DNA from: PALSA-693 sp963780345
GTDB lineage: Bacteria; Actinomycetota; Acidimicrobiia; Acidimicrobiales; Palsa-688
Reading direction: 5' to 3'
Length of the DNA: 64,000 bases
NCBI GenBank assembly: GCA_963780345.1
Contig: CAWABU010000011.1
Span: 1-64,000 of the forward strand
Shown: piece after piece, positions 1 to 9,548 of the stretch
Numbering within the stretch: the first letter of the stretch is position 1
Layout of the letters: every line of letters starts with the position of its first letter
Notes under the pieces: model-generated
Told to the model about the DNA's origin: nothing
What the model saw: the letters and a program-made list of their open reading frames with translations, nothing else
The model's database searches: none
Position numbers and translations under genes: made by a program

Positions 1-782
1 TTTTGCGTGCTTGACTAGACTACGTATTGCGACATCCCTGGGACCTGGTAGACGACATTCCAACTCTGATTGCTCATAGCGATTCCCCTCTGAAGTCGGG
101 TACGACCAAGAACGGTCGTGCTGACGAGAGATACTTACGCACGTGGACGGATCCTGGATTCCATTCCAGGTAATTTGCCCTTTTGGTTGCCGCCTGACTC
201 TAGCGTCGCTACTCCGTAGCAAGCCGCCAGCAGCCCGGCAGTGACGTTCGTTTCAATTGTATTGGCTAGTCGATTCGATACCTTAGGGCTCGTCGATCGA
301 TAATCCGCAATCGGGCGAGTCGGTGTGTACGACTTCCGCTACAAGGAGAAGGATAAGGCGATCCCCTCGGGGTGCGGGACATGACCGCCGATGAGGGTTT
401 CGAGGTAGTCGGCCACGATCACGCCGCCGAGTTCGGGGTGGCCACCATCGGCCGGTGCTGTGAGGTGGTGGGTCGTGACGCCGACCCCCAAGCCACGCGT
501 CTATACCTGTGGATCCGTAGCAGGTCGACGGCTCGACGGACCAGGCGGTACAGAAGGTGAGCCCCGTAGGCGGCAGCCTCGCCGTGCTGAACATCCCTGG
601 CCAAGCCAGGGGAGCCTTGTTGGATCCTTCACCTCTCCGAGAGGACCAGGCGGACCTGACAGCCCCGCCACCCCACCACCTGCGCAAGCCTCAAAGCCGG
701 CTGCTTGACCCTGTCACCGGCAAACGACCCAACCAGACCGGCAGGCCGGACTCCTCGGCCCCCACCCTCGGGATCCACCGGA
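1..782. other. Gene-poor stretch, possible decayed gene
   Basis: No intact gene is convincing in this 780-base stretch. On the minus strand between about 600 and 290, two frames in succession give protein-like sequence (a piece with AAYGAHLLYRLVRRAVDLLR, then a piece with HPELGGVIVADYLETLIGG). This looks like one reading frame broken by an indel. I do not recognise the family, and there is no clear start or ribosome binding site. Confidence 0.2.
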
Positions 783-1211
783 CTAGGGCCCTTCCTTCTC
801 TGGCGTCCCGATCGGCGTCGACTCGATCAGCAGCTCCGCGATTCGTCGGGCCTCGCGCATTCCACCGCGGGGTACGTCGAACTCCCACAAAGTCCCATTG
901 GCGAAGGCCAGTTCGAAGACGCCCCACGAGCCGTTGCTGACGAAGCGCGCCGTGGCCCGATCACGAGCCTCTTCGCCGAGGACCACATCGGTGGGCTTGG
1001 ACCGAAAGGCGCCCTTAGCCTTCAAAAGGACCACGCGATCGGGCCAGAGTTCGACGAAACCGAACTGGTCTTCGAGGGGGGTTGTTCCCTTCTGCCGGCG
1101 GGTGGCGATAGCGGCACCCGCTATGCCGCCAACGGCTACGCCGATGCCGGCCCGGGTAGCCCCTCGCCTCTTCACGATCGCAGAGGCGGTCGCTCCATTA
1201 TTCTCAGTCAT
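783..1211 (-). CDS. Hypothetical protein with glycine-rich hydrophobic N-terminal segment
   Basis: A 142-residue protein I cannot assign to a family. Residues about 20-36 form an Ala/Gly-rich hydrophobic stretch that could be a weak membrane anchor. The rest alternates short hydrophobic strands (VELWPDRVVLLKAKG, WGVFELAFANGTLWEFDV) with a final helix, a pattern seen in PH-like small beta domains. That resemblance is only impressionistic. A purine-rich AGGGAAG lies just upstream of the ATG at 1211, which supports the start. No operon partner is visible. Codon use and amino acid composition look like a real gene, unlike the arginine-rich frames around it. Confidence 0.6.
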   Translation of the reverse strand: MTENNGATASAIVKRRGATRAGIGVAVGGIAGAAIATRRQKGTTPLEDQFGFVELWPDRVVLLKAKGAFRSKPTDVVLGEEARDRATARFVSNGSWGVFELAFANGTLWEFDVPRGGMREARRIAELLIESTPIGTPEKEGP

Positions 1212-1946
1212 GCTTCCCTACTTCCTTCGTTCAAGTGACCTGGTCCGTTCCTTCTCGCCAGCGTTGGTAAACACCCGCCCGCTTACCCCCGGGCCAATAC
1301 GGATCCCGGTAGGGATGGCACAGCCACCGACCCCGCTCTGCAGCAACGCTGGTGCAGAGCGGGGGCGGCGGATGATGTTGGATGTTCGGACTGCTCTACG
1401 AAGACGAGGAGGGACGGGATGGCTGATGTGACAAATGTCAAACCGAGGATGAGGGGCGGCGAGTTCCGGACGCTCCCGTGTTGAACCCCGGACGAAGCGG
1501 CGGCTCTTACGAACGGGGGAGCCAAGACACCGGGCGGCGAGGTGTGGGCTATGGGTTTGCCGGGGACCATGTTCCGAGCTGTGTGTTTGACACGCAGAAT
1601 GACTGGTCCGGTTCGGCCGAACGCAGCCGGCCCAGTAGGGTGATCGAGTTGTTCGCCGTCCTTCATGTTCATGCGGATACCGGCGACGTCGTGCAGGAAC
1701 ACGGCGCAATCGCCGTTGGCCGACAGGTTCTCATGTTCTTTTCGCCAGGCTGGCATCCTGACGCTGAACCGCTTGCTCGAGACGGCGCAGCTCATCGGTC
1801 GCCGGTTCCCCGCCGATGTCGACTATATGCTGACGTTGCCGCGTATGCCCGCAGCGTCTCAACCTGCCTCCGGATCGGTAAGGGCGCCGGGCTGCTGTCA
1901 TGACGCACCCGTTAGGTCCGCTTCGCGTCGGGTCCCAGGCTGACAC
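1212..1946. other. Gene-poor stretch
   Basis: No supported gene. Minus-strand frames around 1880-1640 give fragments with acidic/helical character (DELRRLEQAVQRQDASLAK, then after a frame change NLSANGDCAVFLHDVAG) that might be a decayed gene, but I do not recognise a family and no frame is continuous. Confidence 0.15.
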
Positions 1947-2132
1947 TCATTGGGCGGCCCGAACCTCGGCCCAGCAGGGATGCTTGGCTGCCCGACTCAG
2001 CCACTCACGCGCACACGTGGTCAGCAGATGCCGGCGCGCCCGACCAGCGTCGATGAGGAGCTTCCGTTGCGTCTCGGCCTGTATTTTCCGTTGGTGCTCT
2101 CGGATCAGGAGTTCGGCCAGATACGGGTGCAT
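1947..2132 (-). CDS. Small basic helical protein
   Basis: A 61-residue protein starting MHPYLAELLIREHQRKIQAE. Short proteins that begin with an MHPYLA-like motif followed by an amphipathic Arg/Gln-rich helix are common in actinobacterial genomes and have no assigned function. The start at 2132 is chosen because the MHPYL motif begins there; an upstream ATG at 2150 would add six residues. It stands alone, with gene-poor sequence on both sides. Confidence 0.5.
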   Translation of the reverse strand: MHPYLAELLIREHQRKIQAETQRKLLIDAGRARRHLLTTCAREWLSRAAKHPCWAEVRAAQ

Positions 2133-2830
2133 TGTTGATCCTTGTATCACGGGCGTGTTGAGGCGGAGCCGCTGTCTGGGCCGTATTGCTCGAGGCCGGA
2201 GCGGGTCTTGGCGGCAAGGTCCGGCGAGTCAGCTGCGGGAACTCGAAGAAGCTGCGACTCACGGGCGTAGGGGATTGCGCTTTCACCACTCTTTGTCCTC
2301 GGGACTTTTCATCCCGGGCGCGGCGGGGACAGCTGGCGTCCGTCAGGGAATCGCCTTTGGGGCTACGGGATTCGGGGGGTGGATGCAAGGGAGGGGCGAG
2401 GTCGGCGGACGGTTTCGAGAGTTAGGCGTCTTGATCGCTGACGGTGCCAGCAGAGAGGGCTGTCGACCCCCGTAGGAATGACACACGACGGGGTGAAGAG
2501 CGATCGAAACGGCGGCTGGGTGAGTCTCGAGATTGCGATCCATTGCTGGTCGGCTTGTCTGGAGCGCTCGGAGTCGAACTTCCACGCCTTGGCACGAGCG
2601 AAAGCCCGTATCCCGCCAGAGGTCGACCATGAGGGACGGGGTGGCCGTCATCCACGGAAAGACTGCGCCGGCAGCCCGAAGCAACCCGCCGAGCGTGACT
2701 CCCGCGGCGTAGCGCCCAATGGCGGCGTCTGGTCCGCGGTGTTAAATGGACGGCGGGCGTAGGTTCCTCTCGAAGCCTTCCCAGCAGAGAAAGCTGGAGA
2801 GTGGGGGCTGGGTGACCGCGTCCCTGGGTG
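2133..2830. other. Gene-poor stretch
   Basis: No open frame here has protein-like composition, and no RNA gene or repeat was recognised. The frames present are short, Arg/Pro/Ser-rich and mutually overlapping. Confidence 0.3.
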
Positions 2831-3811
2831 CTATGCTGCGAGGGATTGCGTGCCCAGGACGTACAGCTCTTGTCCGCGCACGTCGTCGATGTGGGCGAGG
2901 ACTTCGTCGAGGTTGTCGTGTACGGAGAGGTGGCGTCCTGATAGTTGGTCGTAGCGGCCGGTGGCGAGTTGGAGGATTTGGTTGATGGCGTGCTCGGGTT
3001 TCGCTCCCCGGCCCTCGGCGATTTCTTGTTGGGCCCAGGCGTACACGCGGGCTTCGTTGCTTCCTGGTGGGGCGCCGGGGTCGAGGGCGGTCTCGGACAG
3101 GCCGATGGGGAGCAGGCCGGGGTGGACGCTGAAGATGCTTATTCTGTGGCGGCGGGCCTCGATGGCCAGGTTCTCGGTGAGCTTGATGGTTGCCGCTTTG
3201 GAGACCGAGTAGGCCGAGACGACGGGCCAGCGGAAGGCGCCCGCTTGGCTGGTGATGTTGATGATGCGTCCTCGGCGTCGGTCGACCATCGGGCCCAGGG
3301 CGGCGTGGGTGTAGATGAGGGTGCCCAGCAGGTTGACTTCTAGGGTCCGCCACCAGGCCTGCAGGTCGACCTCCCAGACGGGTCCGATGGGGCCGAGGAT
3401 GCCGGCGTTGTTGATGAGTAGTTCGATGGGACCGAGCTCGTGCTCGAGCTGGCGGATCACATCAGGGGCAGCGTGGGTGTCGGTGACGTCGGCGGCTATG
3501 GCGGTGGCGCACCCCCCGGAGGCCTGGACGAGGCGGAGCGTTTCGTCGAGCTCGTCCTGGGAGCGGGCGATCAAGCCGACGGCGTATCCGGCGGCGGCGA
3601 GGCGGACGGCCAGCAGACGTCCTATGCCGCGGCCGGCCCCGGTTACCAGCGCAACCCGGGTTTGGGGGGTAGCCCCGATGGGGCTCGTCGGCTGGCGTCT
3701 GGGCTCCGCCCGTTTGGACATGGCCTCGATGTAGAGGCTGGCGGGGCGGCCGAGGTACCAGAAGATCAAAGGCGACCGTCTCGAGGCGGTCGCAGCGGGA
3801 TGGTAGGACAT
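2831..3811 (-). CDS. Short-chain dehydrogenase/reductase (SDR)
   Basis: A 326-residue Rossmann-fold oxidoreductase of the classical SDR type, expected to use NAD(H) or NADP(H). Counting from the ATG at 3811, the cofactor glycine motif TGAGRGIG is at residues 57-64, NNAG at 134-137, and the catalytic Ser/Tyr/Lys set at S188, Y201 and K205 (YSVSK). The N-terminal 50 residues are longer than usual; an internal ATG at 3721 would give a 296-residue protein nearer to family norm. It lies 52 bases downstream of the SnoaL-like gene on the same strand, so the two are probably co-transcribed and divergent from the MocR regulator. The substrate cannot be told from sequence. Confidence 0.85.
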   Translation of the reverse strand: MSYHPAATASRRSPLIFWYLGRPASLYIEAMSKRAEPRRQPTSPIGATPQTRVALVTGAGRGIGRLLAVRLAAAGYAVGLIARSQDELDETLRLVQASGGCATAIAADVTDTHAAPDVIRQLEHELGPIELLINNAGILGPIGPVWEVDLQAWWRTLEVNLLGTLIYTHAALGPMVDRRRGRIINITSQAGAFRWPVVSAYSVSKAATIKLTENLAIEARRHRISIFSVHPGLLPIGLSETALDPGAPPGSNEARVYAWAQQEIAEGRGAKPEHAINQILQLATGRYDQLSGRHLSVHDNLDEVLAHIDDVRGQELYVLGTQSLAA

Positions 3812-3863
3812 GAGGGTGCTCCCTGTTTCGTCGTGGTCCGGGATGTGATTGAAAGAAGCGAAG

Positions 3864-4265
3864 TCAGCAGCGGGGCGACGACACGGTTGACCGGCTGGTC
3901 GGCGCCTGGCGGTAGTGGCAGCGGGCCGTGCTGACCTGTCGGTTGTCGTCAAGCTCCAGGGTCTCGATGGCCGTGAGGCCCTCGACGCTGCGATAGGCGA
4001 TGGCGACGCTGCCGGCGCCGGCCGCGACGAGCAGGTCGGGGCCGAAATGAAGGTCGGGGTATCGCTCAAGAGCACCCGCGACGTATCGGCTCAACGCGGT
4101 ACGCCCCGAAAACGGGGTGCCGGCACCGAGACGTGCGGCGAACGGCGAGTAGTACACGACATCGTCGCGGTAGTGGCCTAATATTCGCTGCGGATCGTGG
4201 GAGTTCCAGGCCGCCGCCCACTCGCCGGCGAAGGCATCTGCGTCTGTTTTCGACAGGGTGATCAT
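3864..4265 (-). CDS. SnoaL-like/NTF2-fold small enzyme or binding protein
   Basis: A 133-residue protein with the NTF2/SnoaL-like pattern: an N-terminal helix containing AAWNSHDPQRILGHYRDD, then VVYYSPFAAR, a GRTALSRYVAGALERYPDLHF segment split by a turn, and beta strands ending in CHYRQ. Members of this cone-shaped fold include small isomerases, hydrolases and ligand-binding proteins. The start at 4265 is preferred over an in-frame ATG at 4301 because homologous-looking sequence begins there. It is the first gene of a likely two-gene operon with the SDR and is divergent from the MocR gene across inverted repeats. Confidence 0.7.
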   Translation of the reverse strand: MITLSKTDADAFAGEWAAAWNSHDPQRILGHYRDDVVYYSPFAARLGAGTPFSGRTALSRYVAGALERYPDLHFGPDLLVAAGAGSVAIAYRSVEGLTAIETLELDDNRQVSTARCHYRQAPTSRSTVSSPRC

Positions 4266-4283
4266 GTCACCAAGCATCCCGAG

Positions 4284-4341
4284 TTTGGACTTGCGTTGCA
4301 CGATCCAATCGTCAACTATTGGACCGTGCAGGCACAGTCCA
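4284..4341. promoter_or_regulatory. Inverted-repeat cluster between divergent SnoaL/SDR and MocR genes
   Basis: Between the two divergent starts (4265 and 4362) three related elements can be read directly. TCCAAT (4304-4309) pairs with ATTGGA (4318-4323). A 22-bp near-palindrome at 4320-4341 has arms TGGAC/GTCCA and GTGC/GCAC. TTGGAC occurs at 4285-4290 and again at 4319-4324. MocR-type regulators usually bind repeats next to their own gene, so this is a plausible operator region; binding is inferred. Confidence 0.45.
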
Positions 4342-4361
4342 TTCTCGAGCGATCGGAGACG

Positions 4362-5762
4362 ATGGGCGCCTCCCGGTTCGCGACTCTGGTCGAAGGGTGG
4401 CGTGAGCGTGGCAGCGGACCGCTAGGGCGCCGCCTGGCGCACGCCATCCGCTCACGAATTTCTAGTGGTCTGCTCGAAGCCGGCGTCAGCCTGCCACCGG
4501 AGCGGTCCCTGGCGGTCGCCCTCGGCGTGAGCCGCTCGACCGTGGTGGCGGCCCTCGACGAGCTACGAGCCAGCGGTTTCGTCGTATCCCGACAGGGCTC
4601 GGGCACGTGGGTTCCCCTTACAGCCGGCAACCAGGGGCCCCCGAGTGGCGTAGCGGAACGGCTCCTACCGGCCGAGCACATCCTCAACCTGGCCGCCTCG
4701 GTCCCGCCCGAGGCGTCACAGCTTTCCGATGTGAGCATGGGCGGGGCCGAACTGGCTGCGGTCGTGCCCGCCCACGGCTACGCACCCGCGGGCCTACCCG
4801 CGCTGCGCGATGCGCTGGCCCAACGCCACCAGGCTCTCGGTGTTCCCACCCGCGCCGAGCAGATCCACGTGACTAACGGAGCCCAACACGCTCTCGACCT
4901 GGCGCTCGGGGCCCTCACCCGACGGGGAGATGTCGTGGCCATCGAGGATCCCACCTACGTCGGCGTCTTCGACCTCCTCCAAGCGCGAGGCCTGAAGGCA
5001 TTCCCGATACCCCTGGACCTGATCGACGACCCCACCGACGAGTTCTCCAGACTGCTCGCCGCCCGCCGTCCCCGGGCCGTACTGCTCGTCCCCGCCGTCC
5101 ACAGCCCCACCGGACGAGTGCGACGAAGCGCCCAGATCGCCGCGCTGGCCGCCCAACTGGACCGCCTGGGAGTACCCACCATCGAGGACAACACCGTCGC
5201 CGACCTCGTCTTCTCCGGCACCCGACCGCCGTCGCTCGCCTCGCGGTGCCGGCGAGCCGCCGTCATAACCGTCGAGAGCACCAGCAAAGTTGCCTGGGGT
5301 GGTCTCCGGGTCGGCTGGATCCGCGCCGACCCGACCACCATAAACACCACCATCACCCAGCGCGCCCGCACCGACCACGGCACCAGCGTTCCCTCGCAAG
5401 TCATCGTCCTACAGATACTCGGCCGATACGACAACCTCATCTCCCAACGGCGACAGGCCCTCAAACACTCCGCCACCACCCTCACCCACCTCATCCGCAC
5501 CCACCTGCCGGAGTGGAAATGGGAAGCGCCTGCAGGAGGGCTCTCCGCCTGGATTGACACCGGCATCGACGCCGACATCCTGGCCAATACCGCCCTACAC
5601 CACCGCGTCGCCATCGCCACCGGAACCTCCGCGTCCCGATCACGATCAGCACAAACCCACATACGAGCATGCTTCGACCGCTCCACGGTAGAACTTGAGG
5701 CCGCCATCATTCGCCTGGCGCGCGCTGTTGACGACACCCGAGGCTACCGCTCGACACCCTGA
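4362..5762 (+). CDS. MocR/PdxR-type GntR regulator with aminotransferase domain
   Basis: A 466-residue fusion of an N-terminal GntR winged helix (about residues 18-85, including PPERSLAVALGVSRSTVVAAL) and a C-terminal fold-type I aminotransferase-like domain that binds pyridoxal phosphate. K309 in ESTSKVAWGGLRVG is the expected Schiff-base lysine. HSPTG (248-252) and the IED of VPTIEDNTVADL match conserved PLP-site segments, although the tyrosine usual after the acidic pair is missing. The ATG at 4362 is taken because the GntR domain begins directly after it; upstream in-frame starts would add a tail overlapping the divergent promoter. Such proteins often control a neighbouring metabolic gene set, here most likely the SnoaL/SDR pair. 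Confidence 0.85.
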   Translation: MGASRFATLVEGWRERGSGPLGRRLAHAIRSRISSGLLEAGVSLPPERSLAVALGVSRSTVVAALDELRASGFVVSRQGSGTWVPLTAGNQGPPSGVAERLLPAEHILNLAASVPPEASQLSDVSMGGAELAAVVPAHGYAPAGLPALRDALAQRHQALGVPTRAEQIHVTNGAQHALDLALGALTRRGDVVAIEDPTYVGVFDLLQARGLKAFPIPLDLIDDPTDEFSRLLAARRPRAVLLVPAVHSPTGRVRRSAQIAALAAQLDRLGVPTIEDNTVADLVFSGTRPPSLASRCRRAAVITVESTSKVAWGGLRVGWIRADPTTINTTITQRARTDHGTSVPSQVIVLQILGRYDNLISQRRQALKHSATTLTHLIRTHLPEWKWEAPAGGLSAWIDTGIDADILANTALHHRVAIATGTSASRSRSAQTHIRACFDRSTVELEAAIIRLARAVDDTRGYRSTP

Positions 5763-5900
5763 TCAGGTGTCTCCCCTCCACCCCCCGACGACCTGACCAA
5801 CCACACAGTCCCACAATCAGGCACACAGCACCGCCCGATGGAACCGAGATCGACTCACTGACCCGGCCTATCGGAATGGTCCAGGCTCGTTCTTCGGGGG

Positions 5901-6254
5901 ATGGCGACGGCTGGGGAAGTGCGGAACATCTTGATCTCAGGGCATCTGGGCCACCCGGTGACGCTCGAACCCGACGGATCCCCGCAAGGGAGTTTGGTGT
6001 GGGTGGGCGTTGACGGTGATGAGATTGTGGCCCACCATCTCGAGGTGTGGCGGAAGGTCGCCAACATCAAGCGAGACCGCCGGGTGGCCCTCTCGATGGA
6101 GACAGGTGGCCATGCCGCCAATCGCTTTGCCGAGTACCTGGTCGTCTACGATACGGCCCGAATCACTGAGGATGGAGCGGCGACCGCTCTCGGGCTTCGG
6201 GTGCCCCCTCTACCCGGCGTTTGGAGCGACCCAGCGGCCGCAATTATAGGCTGA
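5901..6254 (+). CDS. PPOX-fold (F420/flavin) protein, C-terminally truncated
   Basis: A 117-residue frame whose first 95 residues match the pyridoxamine-5'-phosphate-oxidase-like fold of F420- or flavin-binding proteins: HLGHPVTLEPDGSPQGSLVW, then VGVDGDEIVAHHLEVWRKV, NIKRDRRVALSMET and EYLVVYDTARIT. Family members normally run to 130-150 residues and end with a GPDV...P...Y strand; that tail is missing and the last 20 residues are not family-like. A frameshift near 6185-6200 or a real 3' truncation would explain this. No downstream frame clearly supplies the missing part. The substrate is unknown. Confidence 0.65.
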   Translation: MATAGEVRNILISGHLGHPVTLEPDGSPQGSLVWVGVDGDEIVAHHLEVWRKVANIKRDRRVALSMETGGHAANRFAEYLVVYDTARITEDGAATALGLRVPPLPGVWSDPAAAIIG

Positions 6255-6416
6255 CGTTATGGGACGGACGGCAGCGGCCACCGGTGTTCCGAGATCCGTC
6301 GATCCGATCGGCTTGTCAGCCGGAGTCCCAGCCGGAATGGCGAGCGTGGAAGAAAAGTTCGGGCGCATGTCCTCGTCACGCCGTCGCGGTCTTCGCGGCT
6401 GAGTAACACTTGAGGT

Positions 6417-6995
6417 GTGGAGTGGCGTCCGCCTGAACCCCGACTGGAGGCAGAGGGGATTGCTCTGCGCCCCTTCCGGATCGATGACGCGGCGGCGGTG
6501 GTCGACGCGTGCCGAGACCCTGCCATCCTCCGCTTCACCTTCATGCAGGACGGACTCACTGAAGCTGGGGCCGTCGAATGGATCGTCAGGTCCAACAACC
6601 GGTGGCTGGATGGATACCCGCGGTTTGCCATCGTCCACCCCGACGATGATCGACTCCTCGGCCAAGTGGGGCTAAACGTTAATGGGCGGCACGTCAGCGC
6701 GGAAGGCCACTACTGGGTGAAAGCATCGGACCGCCAGCGCGGGGTGGCTTCCCGCGCACTGGGCTTGGTTGCGGATTGGGGCTTCGCCAACGGCATCCAG
6801 CGGCTGTTCCTGGTGATCCACCCTGAGAACGTTGCCTCCAATCGACTGGCGGAAAGGATGGGCTTCACCCGCGAGGGCGTGTTGAGGTCGTATGAGCCCG
6901 TGAAAGGCCAGCGCCCCGATCTCGTCTCATGGTCGCTGCTACCCGCCGACCCACGCCCCTGGCACCAGACATCGCGGTCCGGACCGATGCCCTAG
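6417..6995 (+). CDS. GNAT family N-acetyltransferase, RimJ/RimL type
   Basis: A 192-residue acetyltransferase. The frame starts with GTG at 6417 and shows the RimJ/RimL-like pattern: RLEAEGIALRPFRIDDAAAV near the start, FAIVHPDDDRLLGQVGL in the middle, the acetyl-CoA segment HYWVKASDRQRGVASRAL (about residues 98-115), and VIHPENVASNRLAERMGF plus REGVLRS near the end. The enzyme would transfer acetyl from acetyl-CoA to an amine, such as a protein N-terminus, small molecule or drug. The last 15-20 residues are not family-like. It stands alone. Confidence 0.85.
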   Translation: MEWRPPEPRLEAEGIALRPFRIDDAAAVVDACRDPAILRFTFMQDGLTEAGAVEWIVRSNNRWLDGYPRFAIVHPDDDRLLGQVGLNVNGRHVSAEGHYWVKASDRQRGVASRALGLVADWGFANGIQRLFLVIHPENVASNRLAERMGFTREGVLRSYEPVKGQRPDLVSWSLLPADPRPWHQTSRSGPMP

Positions 6996-7611
6996 TCAGC
7001 ACAGAACTCCGCGACTCCACCCCCAGACCCGGAGCTCAACCACCGCTCGTAGTCGGCGATCCCCGCCTCCGCGCCACACTCCAGTGGATGAGGAGTGAAC
7101 CCGTTGTAGCGGAGCGCAAGCTCCTGGTGTCGGAGCTGGAGACGACCGACGGCTACAACTTGGTTCTCAGCCAGCCAGTGTTCATCGAGGTTGCCGGCGG
7201 TACTGGGCCGAGGAGTGAGTCTGGCTATCGAGGGCGGACGTGGGTCGCGAACGACCGTCCCAGGTTCCTGGGAGACGGTCTGTCGATAGCATGCAGAGCA
7301 CGCGCCCAGATTCGGGGCGGGAACCGGATGTCAGGCGCAGCAACCCGAGCAGAGCGGCGCTATGGGCGGCCGTGCCGCTCCTTGGCGTCTGGGATTGCCG
7401 TCACGCTGAGTGGGAGCTCTAGCGTGACCGTAGCCGTCGATCGGTCGCAATTGGGTCCTGTTCGGCACGGCAGTTCTGGACGCGCACTCGGCAGTGCTGT
7501 CGACGGCACTCCCACGTATCCAGGAGTCGGTGTCCGGTGGCGCTGGATGAGCGAGTCAGTCGGAACCTCGGCCAGTTGGGGTCGCGGGCGGGGCCGGTGT
7601 CGTCGTAGAGT
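6996..7611. other. Gene-poor stretch
   Basis: About 600 bases without a supported gene. One plus-strand frame holds a short protein-like piece (RKLLVSELETTDGYNLVLSQ near 7130) that I cannot place. Nothing recognisable as a promoter or RNA was seen. Confidence 0.25.
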
Positions 7612-8856
7612 ATGGCGGTGGCCGACTCGGAGGATCAGCCGGTGGACCTGCGCAAACTGCTGGCGGCGGTCGAGGAGGTGCCGCCAATCGCCGCGGTGGA
7701 CGCCCTTGCCACCGAACTGGCCGAGATGGTCGATGCCAGCCATGTGAGCCTACTGATCGCCAACTTCAGTGGGAACGCGGTCGTTCGGTTGTCGCACGTC
7801 ACCAGCGGGGGCCCGCTTGACAACGGCCACAACGAGCGGGGTGAGTCGCTGAGTCTCACCGGGTCGGTCTACGAGCGCGTCCTGTTCACGCAGAGCCTCG
7901 AAGTCGCCCAAATCGAGGACCATTGGCTCGTGCTGCTACCGGTGACTGAGCGGGGCGACACCATCGGCATCCTCGAGCTGTCCCTGCCCCAGCGACCTGA
8001 CGCCGAGACGGTCGACTACCTGGTCGCCGCAGCCCACGCCCTGGCATACGTGCTCATCGCCTCACGGCGCCATACCGACCTGTTCGAGTGGGCACAACGG
8101 GACATCCCGTTCTCCCTGGCCGCCGAGATCCAACGACGGTTGCTCCCGTCGGCCTACACCGCCGAAGGCGGTGCGTTCACCATCGCCGGCTGGTTGGAGC
8201 CCGCCCACGACGCGGGCGGGGACACCTTCGACTACTCCATCGACCGGGAGTTCCTCTACGCCTCGATAACCGACGCCATGGGCCACTCCACCCCAGCCGC
8301 GCTCCTGGCCACATTGGCCGTCGGCAGCCTGCGCAATAGCCGCCGGGCGCTCGCTACACCGGCCCAACAGGCTGACGTCGCCAGCAACAGTCTCGCCAGC
8401 CTGGCCCGAGAGGACCAGTTCGTCACCGGCCAGCTCATCCGCATCCGACTCGCTGACGGCGCCGCCGAGCTGGTTAACGCCGGTCACCCCCCGCCGTATC
8501 TGCTGCGAGCCGGGCGAGCGGCGAAGCTCGAGGTCACCACCGATGCCCCCTTTGGCGTCCAGACCGACCACTACAGAACCCAAGCGCTGCAGCTCCAACC
8601 CGGAGATCGCCTGTTGCTGGTCACTGACGGCTACCTCGAACGGAACGCCATCAATATCGATATTGAGAGGATCATGGCCGCCACGGTCGAACGGCATCCC
8701 CGCCAGATTGTTCAGGAACTCGCCCGCAACGTCCTCCAGGCCACCGGAGGAAAACTTCACGACGACGCCACCGTCGTCTGCATCGACTGGTACGGGCCGA
8801 CGGGCGACAGAGACGCCACCGGCGGCGCCAGCCGAGCCCGCGCCACCGCCTCCTGA
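7612..8856 (+). CDS. SpoIIE/RsbU-type PP2C serine phosphatase with N-terminal sensory domain
   Basis: A 414-residue cytoplasmic protein. Residues about 25-150 resemble a GAF-like sensor (LATELAEMVDASHVSLLI, then WLVLLPVTERGDTIGILELSL). Residues 165-400 are a SpoIIE-type PP2C phosphatase: AEIQRRLLPS at 171-180, DAGGD at 200-204, TDAMGHSTPAALLA at 220-233, then VNAGHPPPYL, LLLVTDGYLE and HDDATVV. The acidic metal-binding residues are present. Such proteins dephosphorylate anti-anti-sigma factors in partner-switching stress systems. No anti-sigma or STAS protein lies beside it, so its partner is elsewhere. Confidence 0.88.
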   Translation: MAVADSEDQPVDLRKLLAAVEEVPPIAAVDALATELAEMVDASHVSLLIANFSGNAVVRLSHVTSGGPLDNGHNERGESLSLTGSVYERVLFTQSLEVAQIEDHWLVLLPVTERGDTIGILELSLPQRPDAETVDYLVAAAHALAYVLIASRRHTDLFEWAQRDIPFSLAAEIQRRLLPSAYTAEGGAFTIAGWLEPAHDAGGDTFDYSIDREFLYASITDAMGHSTPAALLATLAVGSLRNSRRALATPAQQADVASNSLASLAREDQFVTGQLIRIRLADGAAELVNAGHPPPYLLRAGRAAKLEVTTDAPFGVQTDHYRTQALQLQPGDRLLLVTDGYLERNAINIDIERIMAATVERHPRQIVQELARNVLQATGGKLHDDATVVCIDWYGPTGDRDATGGASRARATAS

Positions 8857-9124
8857 TTCTCCAGTCCTGCTCCCTTCTGTCGGTCCGTGTCGAACGCGGC
8901 ATCGGGGCACCTAACAACAGCAGGCCGTAAGTACGACAGCGCGACCGATTCGGCACTCTCCTCGCCTGCGTCGGTGGCCACCTGTTGACTCGGACGGGCG
9001 CAGAATATCGGCCCGTAGCCGGCGATCAGGGATAGCTTCTCGCTCAGCGACCCGGGGTGTCATGGGATGCCGGGCCGCGGTGGCTCAAGTTGGGGTGGGT
9101 GTCGATTTGCAGTCGCATTGTGGG

Positions 9125-9547
9125 TCACGGAAAGCCGGGTGAGGAGCGGCGTTCTGGATCGACAGGGCTCATGATGCCCACTGCGTTGCCATCGGGGTCC
9201 TCAACGATGGCGTATCGAGCTCCCCAGAATGCGTCGTAAGGTTCCTGCTGGCCCACATAGCCTGCGGTGGTCATGTCTGCGTAGAGGGCGTCGACGCGCT
9301 CCCGGCTGTCGACCTTGAAGCCGATGACGCCGGAGCCGGATCGCCATCCTTTGTCCCAATGCTGAGCGAACTTGATGCTATCGAAATCCAAATCGATCCC
9401 ACCTGGAAGCTGCGCTGTCCGGTGATGGAGTTGGAAGTCGGGGTCGGTGTCGGGGATGCTCAGCCCCAGTCGGCGGTAGAACTTCACGGTTGCTTCCATG
9501 TCCGCGACTACGAGGTTGATCTGGTCCAGGACGGGACCGTCTGCCAT
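9125..9547 (-). CDS. VOC/glyoxalase-like protein (second of pair)
   Basis: A 140-residue VOC-fold protein. It starts with MADGPVLDQINLVVADMEAT, followed by FYRRLGLSIPD, and ends with YAIVEDPDGNAVGIMSPV, the usual second beta-alpha-beta-beta-beta unit of the family. The ATG at 9547 is chosen because the canonical first strand starts there, one base downstream of the preceding VOC stop. VOC proteins include glyoxalases, dioxygenases and antibiotic-binding proteins; the metal ligands cannot be assigned securely. It is the last gene of an AraC-VOC-VOC operon. Confidence 0.8.
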   Translation of the reverse strand: MADGPVLDQINLVVADMEATVKFYRRLGLSIPDTDPDFQLHHRTAQLPGGIDLDFDSIKFAQHWDKGWRSGSGVIGFKVDSRERVDALYADMTTAGYVGQQEPYDAFWGARYAIVEDPDGNAVGIMSPVDPERRSSPGFP

Positions 9548-9548
9548 C

